Made by a program: the position numbers and the translations under genes. Shown here piece by piece: positions 38,017 through 49,218 of a DNA stretch of 64,000 nucleotides. The DNA is from Stenotrophomonas sp. 57 (GTDB lineage Bacteria; Pseudomonadota; Gammaproteobacteria; Xanthomonadales; Xanthomonadaceae), in the NCBI RefSeq assembly GCF_030291075.1, contig NZ_CP127407.1, positions 2,726,001-2,790,000 of the forward strand. Reading direction: 5' to 3'. Within the stretch, counting starts at the first letter, position 1; each line of letters starts with the position of its first letter. A model generated the notes under the pieces. The model had not been told where the DNA came from. It saw nothing but the letters and a program-made list of their open reading frames with translations, and searched no databases.

Positions 38017-38793
38017 ATGCGCACCGTACATGCCCTCCGTTACATCACCCCGCTGCGGGAAGGTGGCTCGCTGCCCGCCGTCGTCGAGACCGACGATGAC
38101 GGTATGGCCGTGCTCAAGTTCCGTGGCGCCGGCCAGGGCCCGAAGGCGCTGATCGCCGAACTGATCGCCGGGGAAATGGCGCGCACGCTGGGCCTGCCGA
38201 TTCCGGAAATCCTGTTCGTGGAGCTGGATCGGGAGTTCGCCCGGACCGAGCCCGACCCGGAGATCCAGGAACTGATCCGCGCCAGCGAGGGCCTGAACCT
38301 GGGCCTGGACTACCTGCCCGGTGCGATCAACTACGACCCGGCGGCGATGCCGGTGGACGCCGACCTGGCCTCTCGCATCGTCTGGTTCGATGCATTCACC
38401 AGCAATGTCGATCGCACCACGCGCAACCCCAACCTGATGGTGTGGCATCGCAAGCTGTACCTGATCGACCACGGCGCGGCGATGTACTTCCACCACGATT
38501 GGGCCAATGCTGGCGATGCCTGCGAGAAGCCGTTCGTGCTGATCCGCGACCATGTGCTGCTGTCATTCGCCAGCCGCATCGCCGAGGTGGATGCAGAGTT
38601 GGCCGCTCGCCTGACCGATGCCGAGATCGAGCGGATCGTCGGCCTGGTGCCGGACAGCTGGCTGGTGGACGAATCGGCCTTCGACAACCCGCAGGCCTAT
38701 CGCCAGGGCTACATCAACTATCTCAAGCACCGCCTGAAGGTGCGTGCGGTGTTCGTGCAGGAGGCCATTCGTGCCCACGCTGCACACGTATGA
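38017..38793 (+). CDS. HipA-like kinase family protein
   Basis: A 258-residue protein of the compact HipA-like (HipA_2) group. Kinase features: VLKF with K34, the catalytic loop NVDRTTRNPN (D132, N137/N139) as in HipA, and the metal-binding IDHG (D151) in place of DFG. It lacks the N-terminal domain and the autophosphorylated activation segment of E. coli HipA (440 residues). A DUF3037 gene overlaps its 3' end, a pairing seen widely for this family. True HipA proteins phosphorylate glutamyl-tRNA synthetase; whether this one does is unknown. No HipB-like HTH gene is adjacent. Confidence 0.85.
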   Translation: MRTVHALRYITPLREGGSLPAVVETDDDGMAVLKFRGAGQGPKALIAELIAGEMARTLGLPIPEILFVELDREFARTEPDPEIQELIRASEGLNLGLDYLPGAINYDPAAMPVDADLASRIVWFDAFTSNVDRTTRNPNLMVWHRKLYLIDHGAAMYFHHDWANAGDACEKPFVLIRDHVLLSFASRIAEVDAELAARLTDAEIERIVGLVPDSWLVDESAFDNPQAYRQGYINYLKHRLKVRAVFVQEAIRAHAAHV

Positions 38794-39172
38794 CTACGCG
38801 GTCATCCGCGTGGTGCCGCGGGTGGAACGCGAAGAGTTCATCAACGTCGGGGTGATCGTGTCCTGTCCGGGTGCGCGACATCTGGAAGCGGCCATCGAAA
38901 TCGATCCGGCGCGCCTGCACGCGTTCGCGCCGGCGCTTGACCAGGACGCATTGCAGCCGTGGCTGGATGCGATCGTGGCGATCTGCCGCGGTGATGCCGG
39001 CGCTGGGCCGATCGCACAGCTGCCGGCGCGTGCACGGTTCCACTTCCTCACCGCCAAGCGCAGCTCGATCGTGCAGATGTCGAGCACGCATGTGGGTCGT
39101 ACCGCCGATCCGGCCGGTGTGGTGGAGCATCTGATGACGAAGATGGTGCGGGTGCCGGCAGCGATTGGGTGA
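38771..39172 (+). CDS. DUF3037 domain protein, partner of the HipA-like kinase
   Basis: A 133-residue protein beginning with GTG; the AGGAGG at 38760-38765 sits 5 bases upstream and decides this start. The signature is YDYAVIRVVPRVEREEFINV then GVIVSCP, followed by RARFHFLTAKRSSIVQMSSTHVG. It overlaps the HipA-like gene by 23 bases, so the two are translated together. DUF3037 has no known activity; here it may regulate or be a substrate of the kinase. This is inference from gene order. Confidence 0.85.
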   Translation: MPTLHTYDYAVIRVVPRVEREEFINVGVIVSCPGARHLEAAIEIDPARLHAFAPALDQDALQPWLDAIVAICRGDAGAGPIAQLPARARFHFLTAKRSSIVQMSSTHVGRTADPAGVVEHLMTKMVRVPAAIG

Positions 39173-39283
39173 CGTCGATTGGGTGACGTCAACTGGGTAG
39201 AGTCGACTGTCAGTCGACTGCCGTTCGCGGAAACATCGAAACGCCCGCGCTTCGCGCGATAGTCGACCAACGGTCGACTCTAC
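39163..39283. repeat. REP pair (AGTCGACT subtype) with short direct repeat
   Basis: 39163-39176 and 39177-39190 are two exact copies of GATTGGGTGACGTC, the first containing the DUF3037 stop. 39197-39219 starts GTAGAGTCGACTGTCAGTCG; 39261-39283 is the inverted partner AGTCGACCAACGGTCGACTC ending TAC. This subtype is the same as that flanking the RAYT gene. Confidence 0.88.
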
Positions 39284-39299
39284 ACGTATCGCCCCGCGC

Positions 39300-40733
39300 T
39301 CACTGCAACGGCAACCGCCGCGCGATGTAATTGACCACGTTGCCAATTCCGTCCGGATCAACATTGGCCAGGCCAACGATCACATACCCCTGCGCAGGCA
39401 TCACCACGATGGCACTGTTCGACCCCGGCGCACCGCCCTCGTGGCCGTACTGGTGTTCCCTGCCCTCGCCTTGCACCACGAAGCCAAAGCCATACCATCG
39501 CTTGTGATTCTGTGCCGTGGTGGCCTGCTGCAGCAGTGCCGGCGAGACCAGCTTTCCGCCGCGCAACGCCTCGGCAAACCTCAGCATGTCGGTGACCGTG
39601 CTGTAGCCGCCTCCGGCAGACATGCCGCGCCAGGGCAGCGACTTCGTTTCACGCGTCCATTGCCCGTTCGTCTTCGTGTAGGCAACGGCACGCTGTGGCA
39701 CCTTCACCGCTTCCGGTTCGAAGCCGGTGCCGGTCATGCCAGCCGGTCGCAGGATGTGGTCGTCCACGTAGGCGTAGTACGACTGCCCGGAAACGGCCTC
39801 GATGATGCGCCCCAGCACGATGAAACCGTAGTTGGAGTAGCTGTCCTGGCTGCCGGGCGCGAACTGCGGTGCATCCTTGGCGAAGCGCTGCACGTAGTCA
39901 TCCAGCGTCTTCAGCGAGGCCGAATACTGATCGAAATCATCGCCGAAAAAATCGCCAAGGCCGCTGGTGTGGGTCAATAACTGGCGGACGGTCACCTCAG
40001 CGGCGACGGCCTTGTTCGGGTAGTCCCGCAGGTGCTTGCCGATCGTATCGTCCAGCCCCAGCTTGCCAGCCTGCACCAGCTGAAGGATGGCCACCGAGGT
40101 GAACATCTTGTTGGACGACGCCAACCGGAAGCGTGTGTCCGCCCGCATCGGAGTACCGCTTTCGCGATCTGCCTGGCCGCCCCGCCAATTCAGCAGCACT
40201 TGGCCGTTACGCGCCACGAGCAACGCTCCCGACAGCGCGTCCTGTGCGTGCAACGCGTCCAGCTTCGTCCTGGCGTCAGCCATCAGGACCGGCAACGCAA
40301 CACGCTCCGGCGTATACTTGTCCGGTACTTCGGTGCCTTCGATCTGGAACAGCTTAAGGTATGCTGGATGGTCCGGGTCCATTTCCGCCGTCACCCACAT
40401 CGCACGCTCGTTCAGCTCGCCCATCACCAGCAGCTTCGCGTGGCCGGCCGCGCGTTCGCCCTTTTCCAGCACGCGCAGCAGGCCGGTGCTCTCGCGGAAC
40501 TCGAGATAGTCCTTGGGAGCGCTGCCTTCCTTCTTCGCATACTTGTCGGCGAAAGCCTGCAACGCATCGAGACTGCCTGCGTTGAAAGCCGCAAGCCAGT
40601 CATTGATGGCGTCCTGCGCATGCGGATGTGCAGGTTCGTAGGTGGTTGCGCCAGCCGCAGGAAAAACCGGCACGGCCATCAGAAGCGGACAGGCCAGCGC
40701 AGCGCACAGCAGCAGACGTCCAACAGCCTTCAT
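39300..40733 (-). CDS. Exported serine hydrolase (class C beta-lactamase fold)
   Basis: A 477-residue protein with signal peptide (residues 1-28), an extra N-terminal domain of about 120 residues (DAINDWLAAFNAGSLDALQA, a SnoaL/NTF2-like start), then the beta-lactamase/PBP domain with SxxK S206/K209 (RLASSNKMFTSVA), YSN in SYSNYGF and HEGG in YGHEGGAPGSN. Such two-domain enzymes are usually esterases or peptidases, not resistance enzymes. Monocistronic. Confidence 0.88.
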   Translation of the reverse strand: MKAVGRLLLCAALACPLLMAVPVFPAAGATTYEPAHPHAQDAINDWLAAFNAGSLDALQAFADKYAKKEGSAPKDYLEFRESTGLLRVLEKGERAAGHAKLLVMGELNERAMWVTAEMDPDHPAYLKLFQIEGTEVPDKYTPERVALPVLMADARTKLDALHAQDALSGALLVARNGQVLLNWRGGQADRESGTPMRADTRFRLASSNKMFTSVAILQLVQAGKLGLDDTIGKHLRDYPNKAVAAEVTVRQLLTHTSGLGDFFGDDFDQYSASLKTLDDYVQRFAKDAPQFAPGSQDSYSNYGFIVLGRIIEAVSGQSYYAYVDDHILRPAGMTGTGFEPEAVKVPQRAVAYTKTNGQWTRETKSLPWRGMSAGGGYSTVTDMLRFAEALRGGKLVSPALLQQATTAQNHKRWYGFGFVVQGEGREHQYGHEGGAPGSNSAIVVMPAQGYVIVGLANVDPDGIGNVVNYIARRLPLQ

Positions 40734-40797
40734 CGCAGTTCCTTTGCAGGGATCCCTGCACGCATCCTAGAGCAAGCATCCGCCTGCCGCATCCACG

Positions 40798-41282
40798 CTA
40801 CGGGCTCTGCCGAAACACCTCCACCGTAACGTTGAATGCTTCGATGCGCCGCCACTCGGCCCGCTCATGCGGCAGCGACTCCACGCCCATCCCGATCTGG
40901 TACCTCACCGTGTCTGCACCTTCACGCCAGGTGTAGGGCCCGCCATTGCTCCAGCCGCAGCAGGTGTAGCGCAGCACGGGCATGCCGAACGTTGCATGCA
41001 GATACCTTCGACCTGCTCGGCGCGGGCGCCGGCAACGCGGTAGTGGGCTTGCATCGGCTTGATGTAGTACACGTCGTCCTGGGTGCAGCCCACATATTCC
41101 AGCCCTGCCGGCTTCCGCCCGATTGCCTGCAGGAAATCCTGGCAGGGGGTGTCTGGTCGCGCCAGGCCGTCGGCACGACCCTGCAGCTCCCAGTTGGCCA
41201 GCGCCTGCGCAGGCGCGCGGCCGCCGGACAACGACGCCAGCAGCAGAACGTAGAGGGCAGGATGGAACATCGGAACAGACAT
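40798..41282 (-). pseudogene. Frameshifted DUF4952-like secreted protein
   Basis: The 5' part encodes a signal peptide (MFHPALYVLLLASLSGGRAP) and CQDFLQAIGRKPAGLEYVGC, ending near EQVEG; the 3' part in the next frame encodes RYLHATFGMPVLRYTCCGWS and VRYQIGMGVESLPHERAEWR. Joined near 41008 these give one protein of about 160 residues resembling DUF4952 proteins, so one base is missing (or two inserted) at about GTCGAAGGTATCTG. It may be true decay or a sequencing error. Start at ATG 41282 or GTG 41285, with AAGGA upstream. Confidence 0.75.
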
Positions 41283-41411
41283 CACGGGGCGATCCTTCGC
41301 ACAGAGTCGCCGGAATGCTAACCGATGTCTGCGCTATCGCCGCGCCATGCTCTCTTCGCTGAAGCGCCACAACGTGGTGTTGACGGTGTAACCCCTCAGT
41401 AGACCGGCAAG

Positions 41412-41501
41412 GTAGAGTCGACTGTTAGTCGACTATCGCGCGTAGCGCAGGCCTCCCAGCGTGATCGAGAGAACCGGTCGACCCTATCCGGTCGGATCTA
41501 C
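41412..41501. repeat. REP elements on the 3' side of the RAYT gene
   Basis: 41412-41434 starts GTAGAGTCGACTGTTAGTCG; 41479-41501 is a degenerate inverted partner GACCCTATCCGGTCGGATCTAC, 13 bases from the RAYT stop. Together they form a REP doublet. Confidence 0.85.
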
Positions 41502-41514
41502 CGAGTTGGCTGTA

Positions 41515-41997
41515 TCAGCATTCACCCTCGGAGGGCGACTCCAGCTCGCTCAGCGGCCAGCGGCACCATCCGTAGGGATGGTCACCCACCTGCTCGGCAA
41601 GACCCGCTCGAACGGGATTTGCCAGAATGTAGCCGGCGTGCCGCTGGAGCGACGCGTCACTGCGGATCGCATGGTCGTGATAACCCGCCTGCCAGATTGC
41701 ACCCTGCTTCCCTCGCCGCCGGTTGATCAGAAAACTGCTGCGCGCCTTGAAGCGCTGCACGCAGTAGCCCAGCGAATGGCCACGTAGTTGAGCCAGCCAG
41801 TGGATGTGATCCGGCATGATCACCCAGGCAAGCGACGCAGTCAGGCCTTCCCGATCCATCGATCCAAGGAGCTGCATGGCAAGGTCGGCATTGGCAGGGC
41901 AATCGAAGACGCGATGGCGGTTCCTGCACACCATGGTGATGGTGTAGACGTTGCCGACGATGGATCGGCGGCCGGTAAGCAGTTGAGGGCTGGGCAT
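41515..41997 (-). CDS. REP-associated tyrosine transposase (RAYT)
   Basis: A 160-residue single-domain protein of the IS200/IS605-like Y1 transposase superfamily. HIH (H64, H66) in VIMPDHIHWLAQLRG is the HUH metal site, and Y106 in IWQAGYHDHAIR is the nucleophile candidate. It starts MPSPQLLTGRRSIVGNVYTI; a longer start at 42048 is possible. RAYTs are single-copy genes that bind and nick REP palindromes and probably spread them. REP copies of the AGTCGACT subtype lie on both sides (41412-41501 and 42103-42178). There are no IS-type ends or accessory genes. Confidence 0.9.
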   Translation of the reverse strand: MPSPQLLTGRRSIVGNVYTITMVCRNRHRVFDCPANADLAMQLLGSMDREGLTASLAWVIMPDHIHWLAQLRGHSLGYCVQRFKARSSFLINRRRGKQGAIWQAGYHDHAIRSDASLQRHAGYILANPVRAGLAEQVGDHPYGWCRWPLSELESPSEGEC

Positions 41998-42102
41998 GCG
42001 TTCAAGAATGCCGGCCAGGATGGATTCCCGACATCGGTTCATTGCCAACGCCAGGATCAGGGATCATCTCGATACAGTGTCCGGGGATGTGGAGTCGTCC
42101 GG

Positions 42103-42178
42103 GTAGCGTCGACTGTCGCGCGAAGCTGGGGCTTTCCAGCGCGGGAGAAAAGAGCAGTCGACTAACAGTCGACTCTAC
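42103..42178. repeat. REP elements on the 5' side of the RAYT gene
   Basis: 42103-42117 is a truncated GTAGCGTCGACTGTC copy; 42156-42178 is AGTCGACTAACAGTCGACTC ending TAC, a perfect inverted copy of the 41412 element. Another half copy GGTCGACTCTACC follows at 42181-42193. Confidence 0.85.
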
Positions 42179-42216
42179 CCGGTCGACTCTACCCAATCGG
42201 TTATACCCTGTCGGCA

Positions 42217-44745
42217 CTACCTGGGCAGGGCAAATGCCATCACGTAATCGCCCTTCGGGGTCTCCATGAAGTGGTGGCCGCCGGCCATGATCACCACGTA
42301 CTGGCGGCCGGCCTGCTCGTACACCATCGGGTTGGCCTGCCCGCCCGCTGGCAGCTTGGCATGCCACAGCTCCTTGCCGGTCTTCAGATCAATGGCACGC
42401 AGCAGGTCATCGGTGGCGGCGGCAATGAAGATCAGGCCACTGGCGGTGATCACCGAACCGCCGTTGTTCGGCGTACCGATCTCGATCGGCAGGCCGGAGC
42501 GGATGCCGAACGGTCCATTGCCGCGTGCACTGCCGAACGGACGATCCCACAACAGCTTGCCGGTGCGCAGGTCGATGGCACGGATGCCGCCATAGGGCGG
42601 CTGCTTGCACAGCAGACCGGTGAACGGCAGGCGCCAACCGGCATTGACCTGGATGGCGTAGGGCGTTCCCACCTGTGGATCACCCGCGCCTTCGGCACCG
42701 CCCTTGTCGAACCGGATCTTTTCGCGCGGCAGCCACGCCAGGCGATCGGCCTCGGCACGCGGCACAAGCCGGTTGTAGTTGGGCATGTCGTTGTAGTTGG
42801 CCACGATCACGCCACGGCGCGTATCGATGGACACGCTCCCCCAGTCCGAGCCGCCGTTGTAACCCGGGTACTCGATGGAGTGGCGGTCACTGCTGGGCGG
42901 CGTGTAGAAGCCTTCGTAGTAGGCCTTGCGGAACTGGATGCGGCAGACCAGCTGGTCGATCGGGGTGAGCCCCCACATGTCGCGCTCGGTCAGGTCATGC
43001 TCGCGGCGCAGCGTGTGGTACAGCGAGAACAGTTGCGTGGGCGAGCGCTGCTCGGGTTCAACACCACCGATGGGCACCTTGCGCTCCTCGGCAGCACTCA
43101 GCAACTGGCCGTTGCGACGGTCGAGGATGTAGATGTCGCCCTGCTTGGTCGGCAGCAGGATCGCCGGCACTTTGCCGGCCGCGGTCGGGTAGTCGATCAG
43201 GCTGGCCTGCGACCCCAGATCGTAGTCCCACACGTCCTTGCGCACCGCCTGGAAGTGCCAGGCCGGTTTGCCAGTGGCCACGTCGATCGCCACCAGCGAG
43301 GTCGAATAGCGGTTCTGGTTTTCCGTGCGCGAGCCGCTCCAGTAGTCGCCGGCGGAATTGCCCAGCGGCAGGTACACCAGGCCCAGTGCCTCATCGCCGG
43401 TCGCCGTGGTCCACATGTTCGGCGTGCCACGGGTGTAGGTCTGCTCGCGTGGCGGCAGCCCGGTACGCTCGGGCTGGTCCATGTCCCAGGCCCAGCGCAG
43501 CTTGCCGGTGGTCACGTCGTAAGCCTGGATCACCCCCGACGGTGCATCGCGGCGCTGGCCGTCCAGCACCTGGTGGCCGGTGACGATCACGCCGCGCACG
43601 ATCGCCGGCGGCGAGGTGATCGACACATACCCCGGCGGCACTTCGCCCATGCCCAGGGTGATGTCGACCTGGCCGTTGTTGCCGAAGTTGGCGCAGGGGC
43701 GTCCGCTGTCCGCGTCGACCGCGATGATGCGGCCGTCCAGCGTGCCTTCGATGATGCGCGCCCAGCACGCAGGCCGGCTGCCCGGCGCGGCGCTGCGGGT
43801 GACCGTGGGCGGCGGCTCGGGCAGCGCCAGATCGGCGGCGACATCGGCCAGCACCGCATCGGCGATGGTCGGCGCGCTGGGTTGTTCGTAGTAGCTCACG
43901 CCACGGCAGGCAGCTGTATAGGGAATCGAAGCGTCCTTGACCTTCGGATCGAACCGCCACAGCTCCTTGCCGCTGCTGGCGTCGAGTGCGATCAAGCGGT
44001 TGCGCGCGGTGCACAGGTAGAGGCGGTCGCCGATCTTCAGCGGCGTGGTTTCCGCGCCCCAGCGCTTATTCGGCAGGTCGCCGGTACGGAACTGCCAGGC
44101 CAGCTGCAGGGTCGCTACATTGGCCGGCGTGATCTGCTGCAGGGGGGAATAGCGGGTGGCCGCATTGCTGCGGCCCCAGGCGGGCCAATCCGCGTCCGCG
44201 GGCTGGTCGGCAGGCTGCAGTCCGGTGGTATCACGTGTCGGGTCCAGGCCGGCACTGACCGCCCCTTCCGGGAATGGCTGGTGCCCGTCCACTTGGCCAT
44301 GTGGCGCAAAGGCGAGGCCGAACGCGCCGACGAACACCAGCATCAGCAGGCCAGCCACGCTGCGCGAGAGGCGTCTGGACACCGGTTCACGCAGGGTCGG
44401 TGCCAGCAGCGCCAGCACGATGCCCAGGGCCGTAACCAGGCCCAGGCGCGGCACCCAGCGCCAGTAGTCGCTGCCCGATTCCCACCAGGTCCACAGGAGT
44501 GTGCCGACGAACACCAGCGCGTACAGCAGCGCGCCGCTGCGACGGTTGCCGAACAGCAGGATGCCGCTGGCCAGCAGGCCGAATCCTGCGATGGCGTAGT
44601 ACGCCGAACCCCCAAGGCTGAGCAGCCATGCGCCGAGACCGCCGATGACCAGGCCGAGCACGACCAGCAACAGCGACAACACAGTCACCAGTGGATGGCG
44701 CGGGGTGCGGACAGGAGCAGGATCGGACTGCGGCGTGGCGGACAT
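42217..44745 (-). CDS. gcd: Membrane-bound PQQ-dependent glucose dehydrogenase
   Basis: An 842-residue quinoprotein of normal length that oxidises glucose to gluconolactone in the periplasm and passes electrons to ubiquinone. Five membrane helices lie in residues 20-150, then a beta-propeller begins at DWPAWGRSNAATRYSPLQQI. PQQ-domain segments such as NKRWGAETTPLKIGDRLYLC and LDASSGKELWRFDPKVKD are clear, as is the C-terminal KELWHAKLPAGGQANPMVYE. No pqq genes are in the window. It follows REP elements on both sides and appears monocistronic. Confidence 0.95.
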   Translation of the reverse strand: MSATPQSDPAPVRTPRHPLVTVLSLLLVVLGLVIGGLGAWLLSLGGSAYYAIAGFGLLASGILLFGNRRSGALLYALVFVGTLLWTWWESGSDYWRWVPRLGLVTALGIVLALLAPTLREPVSRRLSRSVAGLLMLVFVGAFGLAFAPHGQVDGHQPFPEGAVSAGLDPTRDTTGLQPADQPADADWPAWGRSNAATRYSPLQQITPANVATLQLAWQFRTGDLPNKRWGAETTPLKIGDRLYLCTARNRLIALDASSGKELWRFDPKVKDASIPYTAACRGVSYYEQPSAPTIADAVLADVAADLALPEPPPTVTRSAAPGSRPACWARIIEGTLDGRIIAVDADSGRPCANFGNNGQVDITLGMGEVPPGYVSITSPPAIVRGVIVTGHQVLDGQRRDAPSGVIQAYDVTTGKLRWAWDMDQPERTGLPPREQTYTRGTPNMWTTATGDEALGLVYLPLGNSAGDYWSGSRTENQNRYSTSLVAIDVATGKPAWHFQAVRKDVWDYDLGSQASLIDYPTAAGKVPAILLPTKQGDIYILDRRNGQLLSAAEERKVPIGGVEPEQRSPTQLFSLYHTLRREHDLTERDMWGLTPIDQLVCRIQFRKAYYEGFYTPPSSDRHSIEYPGYNGGSDWGSVSIDTRRGVIVANYNDMPNYNRLVPRAEADRLAWLPREKIRFDKGGAEGAGDPQVGTPYAIQVNAGWRLPFTGLLCKQPPYGGIRAIDLRTGKLLWDRPFGSARGNGPFGIRSGLPIEIGTPNNGGSVITASGLIFIAAATDDLLRAIDLKTGKELWHAKLPAGGQANPMVYEQAGRQYVVIMAGGHHFMETPKGDYVMAFALPR

Positions 44746-44856
44746 CGTCGATCTCCGGGGCAGCATGCGCCCTTATCCCACCGCACATGTGAAGCGCGCG
44801 CGTATTTTCTGGGTGGACCTGACGGGGTGAGCGTCGGCTGGGTGATCGTCGGCTGG

Positions 44857-44942
44857 GTAGAGTCGACTGTTAGTCGATTATCGCGCGCAGCGCGGGCTTT
44901 TCATCGCCGTGCGCAGAGCAGTCGACTAACAGTCGACTCTAC
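44857..44942. repeat. REP inverted pair, AGTCGACT subtype
   Basis: 44857-44879 starts GTAGAGTCGACTGTTAGTCG; 44920-44942 is the inverted partner. They lie between gcd and gyrA, next to an 18-base tandem repeat. Confidence 0.9.
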
Positions 44943-44943
44943 C

Positions 44944-45069
44944 GCAGCGATCGGATGGTCCACAGCAATCGGATGGTCCGCAGCAATCGGATGGTCCGCA
45001 GCAATCGGATGGTCCGCAGCGATCAGATAGTCCGCAGCGATCGGAGAATCCACCACGACCGGAAGATCC
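44944..45069. repeat. Seven 18-base tandem repeats
   Basis: Seven head-to-tail units of GCAGCAATCGGATGGTCC type (44944-45069). Units 3 and 4 are identical, the outer ones carry 1-6 changes. The array directly abuts the REP pair and lies 60 bases past the gyrA stop. As 18 is a multiple of 3 all frames stay open, giving a false DHPIAA repeat protein. Confidence 0.9.
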
Positions 45070-45129
45070 GCAGAAATGACGACGCCGGCACAGGGCCGGC
45101 GTCGTCGGGTACGTCTCATCGCGGCGGGA

Positions 45130-47844
<2,715 letters not shown>

Positions 47845-48015
47845 TCGGGTTCCGTTGTCTGGTAGCGGTCCAGTCCGGCGCAGCCCTCTGCGGGAGGGGG
47901 TCGTGCCGGAACCTCGATTCAACCTGTGGATACTACCACAACAGGCCGTTTTCCGCCTCCCTTTACGGGGATTTTACCTGCACAAATCAGGAACTTAGGG
48001 GGTTCAGCCGCCCCT

Positions 48016-48082
48016 GTAGAGCCGAGCCCGTGCCCGGCTGCGGCGGATTGGCCTGCGGAGCCGAGCATGGGCTCGGCTCTAC
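48016..48082. repeat. SMAG/REP inverted pair between mtnA and gyrA
   Basis: 48016-48039 starts GTAGAGCCGAGCCCGTGCCC; 48059-48082 is its partner ending GGGCTCGGCTCTAC. It lies about 170 bases before the gyrA start and just after the mtnA stop. Confidence 0.88.
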
Positions 48083-48106
48083 AGACATCCTCGACCCTGT
48101 CCCGCC

Positions 48107-49171
48107 TCAGGCGCCGAAGGCGGCCCGCATGTTCTCCGGGGTCGGGTTCAGGATCACCCCACGTTCGGTCACGATGGCGTCGATCAGCTCGCCCGGGGTG
48201 ACGTCGAACACCGGGTTCCAGGCGGCGATGCCCTCGGCCACGGTGCGGGTACCGCCCACGCCGTACAGTTCGCCCGGATCGCGCTGCTCGATCTCGATCT
48301 GGCTGCCATCCACGGTCTCCATGTCCACCGTCGAGGACGGCGCCACGACCATGAACTTCACGCCGTGGTGGCGCGCGGCAATGGCCAGCTGGTAGGTGCC
48401 GATCTTGTTGGCGGTATCCCCGTTGGCGCAGATGCGGTCGGCGCCCACGATCACCCACTGCACGGCGCCGGTCTTCATCAGGTGCGAGGCAGCCGAATCG
48501 GCGATCAGCGTGGCGTCGATGCCATCCTGCTGCAGTTCCCACACCGTCAGGCGCGCGCCCTGCAGCCACGGCCGGGTCTCGCCGGCGAACACGCGGGCGA
48601 TGCGGTGCTGGGCCATGCCTGCACGGATCACGCCCAGCGCGGTACCGAAACCAGCGGTGGCCAGCGAGCCGGTGTTGCAGTGGGTCAGCACGCCGCTACC
48701 GGCCTCGATCAGGCCGGCGCCCAGCGCGCCCATGTGGCGGTTGGCCGCCAGGTCTTCCTCCGCGATGGCCTGCGCCTCCGCTTCCAGCGCGGCCTTCCAG
48801 TCGGCTCCGGCAGCATTCAGGCAACGGCGCATGCGCGCCAGCGCCCAGGCCAGGTTGACGGCGGTCGGACGCGAGGCATTCAGGCGCTGCAGCGCCGGTT
48901 CCAGCTGCTGCAGGGCATGTGCACCGTCGGCGGCCTGCACTTCGCGCGCCGCCAGCACCACGCCCCAGGCGGCGGCGATGCCGATGGCCGGCGCACCACG
49001 CACGGTCAGCGCATGGATGGCCGCGGCGACCTCGTCGCTGTCATGGCAGACCACATGCTCGACCACGAACGGCAGCTTGCGCTGGTCCAGCAGTTGCAGG
49101 GCATCGCCGGTCCACAGGATCGGGCGGATGTGGTCGTAACGGGCGTAGTCGATGTCGGAGGCAGTGTTCAT
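48107..49171 (-). CDS. mtnA: S-methyl-5-thioribose-1-phosphate isomerase
   Basis: A 354-residue enzyme of the methionine salvage pathway that converts methylthioribose 1-phosphate to the ribulose form. Active-site residues are C165 in [14 protein letters not shown] and D245 in [20 protein letters not shown]. The start ATG at 49171 is only 9 bases from a REP palindrome, and no ribosome site other than GGGCC is visible. The longer frame upstream was rejected as it crosses the REP. The rest of the salvage pathway is not in the window. Confidence 0.96.
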   Translation of the reverse strand: MNTASDIDYARYDHIRPILWTGDALQLLDQRKLPFVVEHVVCHDSDEVAAAIHALTVRGAPAIGIAAAWGVVLAAREVQAADGAHALQQLEPALQRLNASRPTAVNLAWALARMRRCLNAAGADWKAALEAEAQAIAEEDLAANRHMGALGAGLIEAGSGVLTHCNTGSLATAGFGTALGVIRAGMAQHRIARVFAGETRPWLQGARLTVWELQQDGIDATLIADSAASHLMKTGAVQWVIVGADRICANGDTANKIGTYQLAIAARHHGVKFMVVAPSSTVDMETVDGSQIEIEQRDPGELYGVGGTRTVAEGIAAWNPVFDVTPGELIDAIVTERGVILNPTPENMRAAFGA

Positions 49172-49180
49172 GGGCCCATT

Positions 49181-49203
49181 GTAGAGCCACGCCCCGCGTG
49201 GTT
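49181..49203 (+). repeat. REP palindrome immediately upstream of mtnA
   Basis: GTAG then AGCCACGCCCCGCGTGGTT, with an 8-bp stem. It occupies the mtnA leader from -10 to -32 relative to the ATG (on the opposite strand) and could hinder ribosome loading or exclude a conventional ribosome site. Confidence 0.8.
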
Positions 49204-49218
49204 GGAGCCTGCTCGGGC

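Noticed and set aside
41515..42048. Complete IS200/IS605 insertion sequence
   Set aside because: There is no TnpB, no IS-type ends and no target-site pattern; the protein and flanking REPs fit a domesticated RAYT.
42271..45030. A 900-codon plus-strand open frame
   Set aside because: It is antisense to gcd and is rich in Arg, Gln and His as expected of a shadow.
44944..45069. CRISPR array
   Set aside because: Units are 18 bases with no spacers and no cas genes are near.
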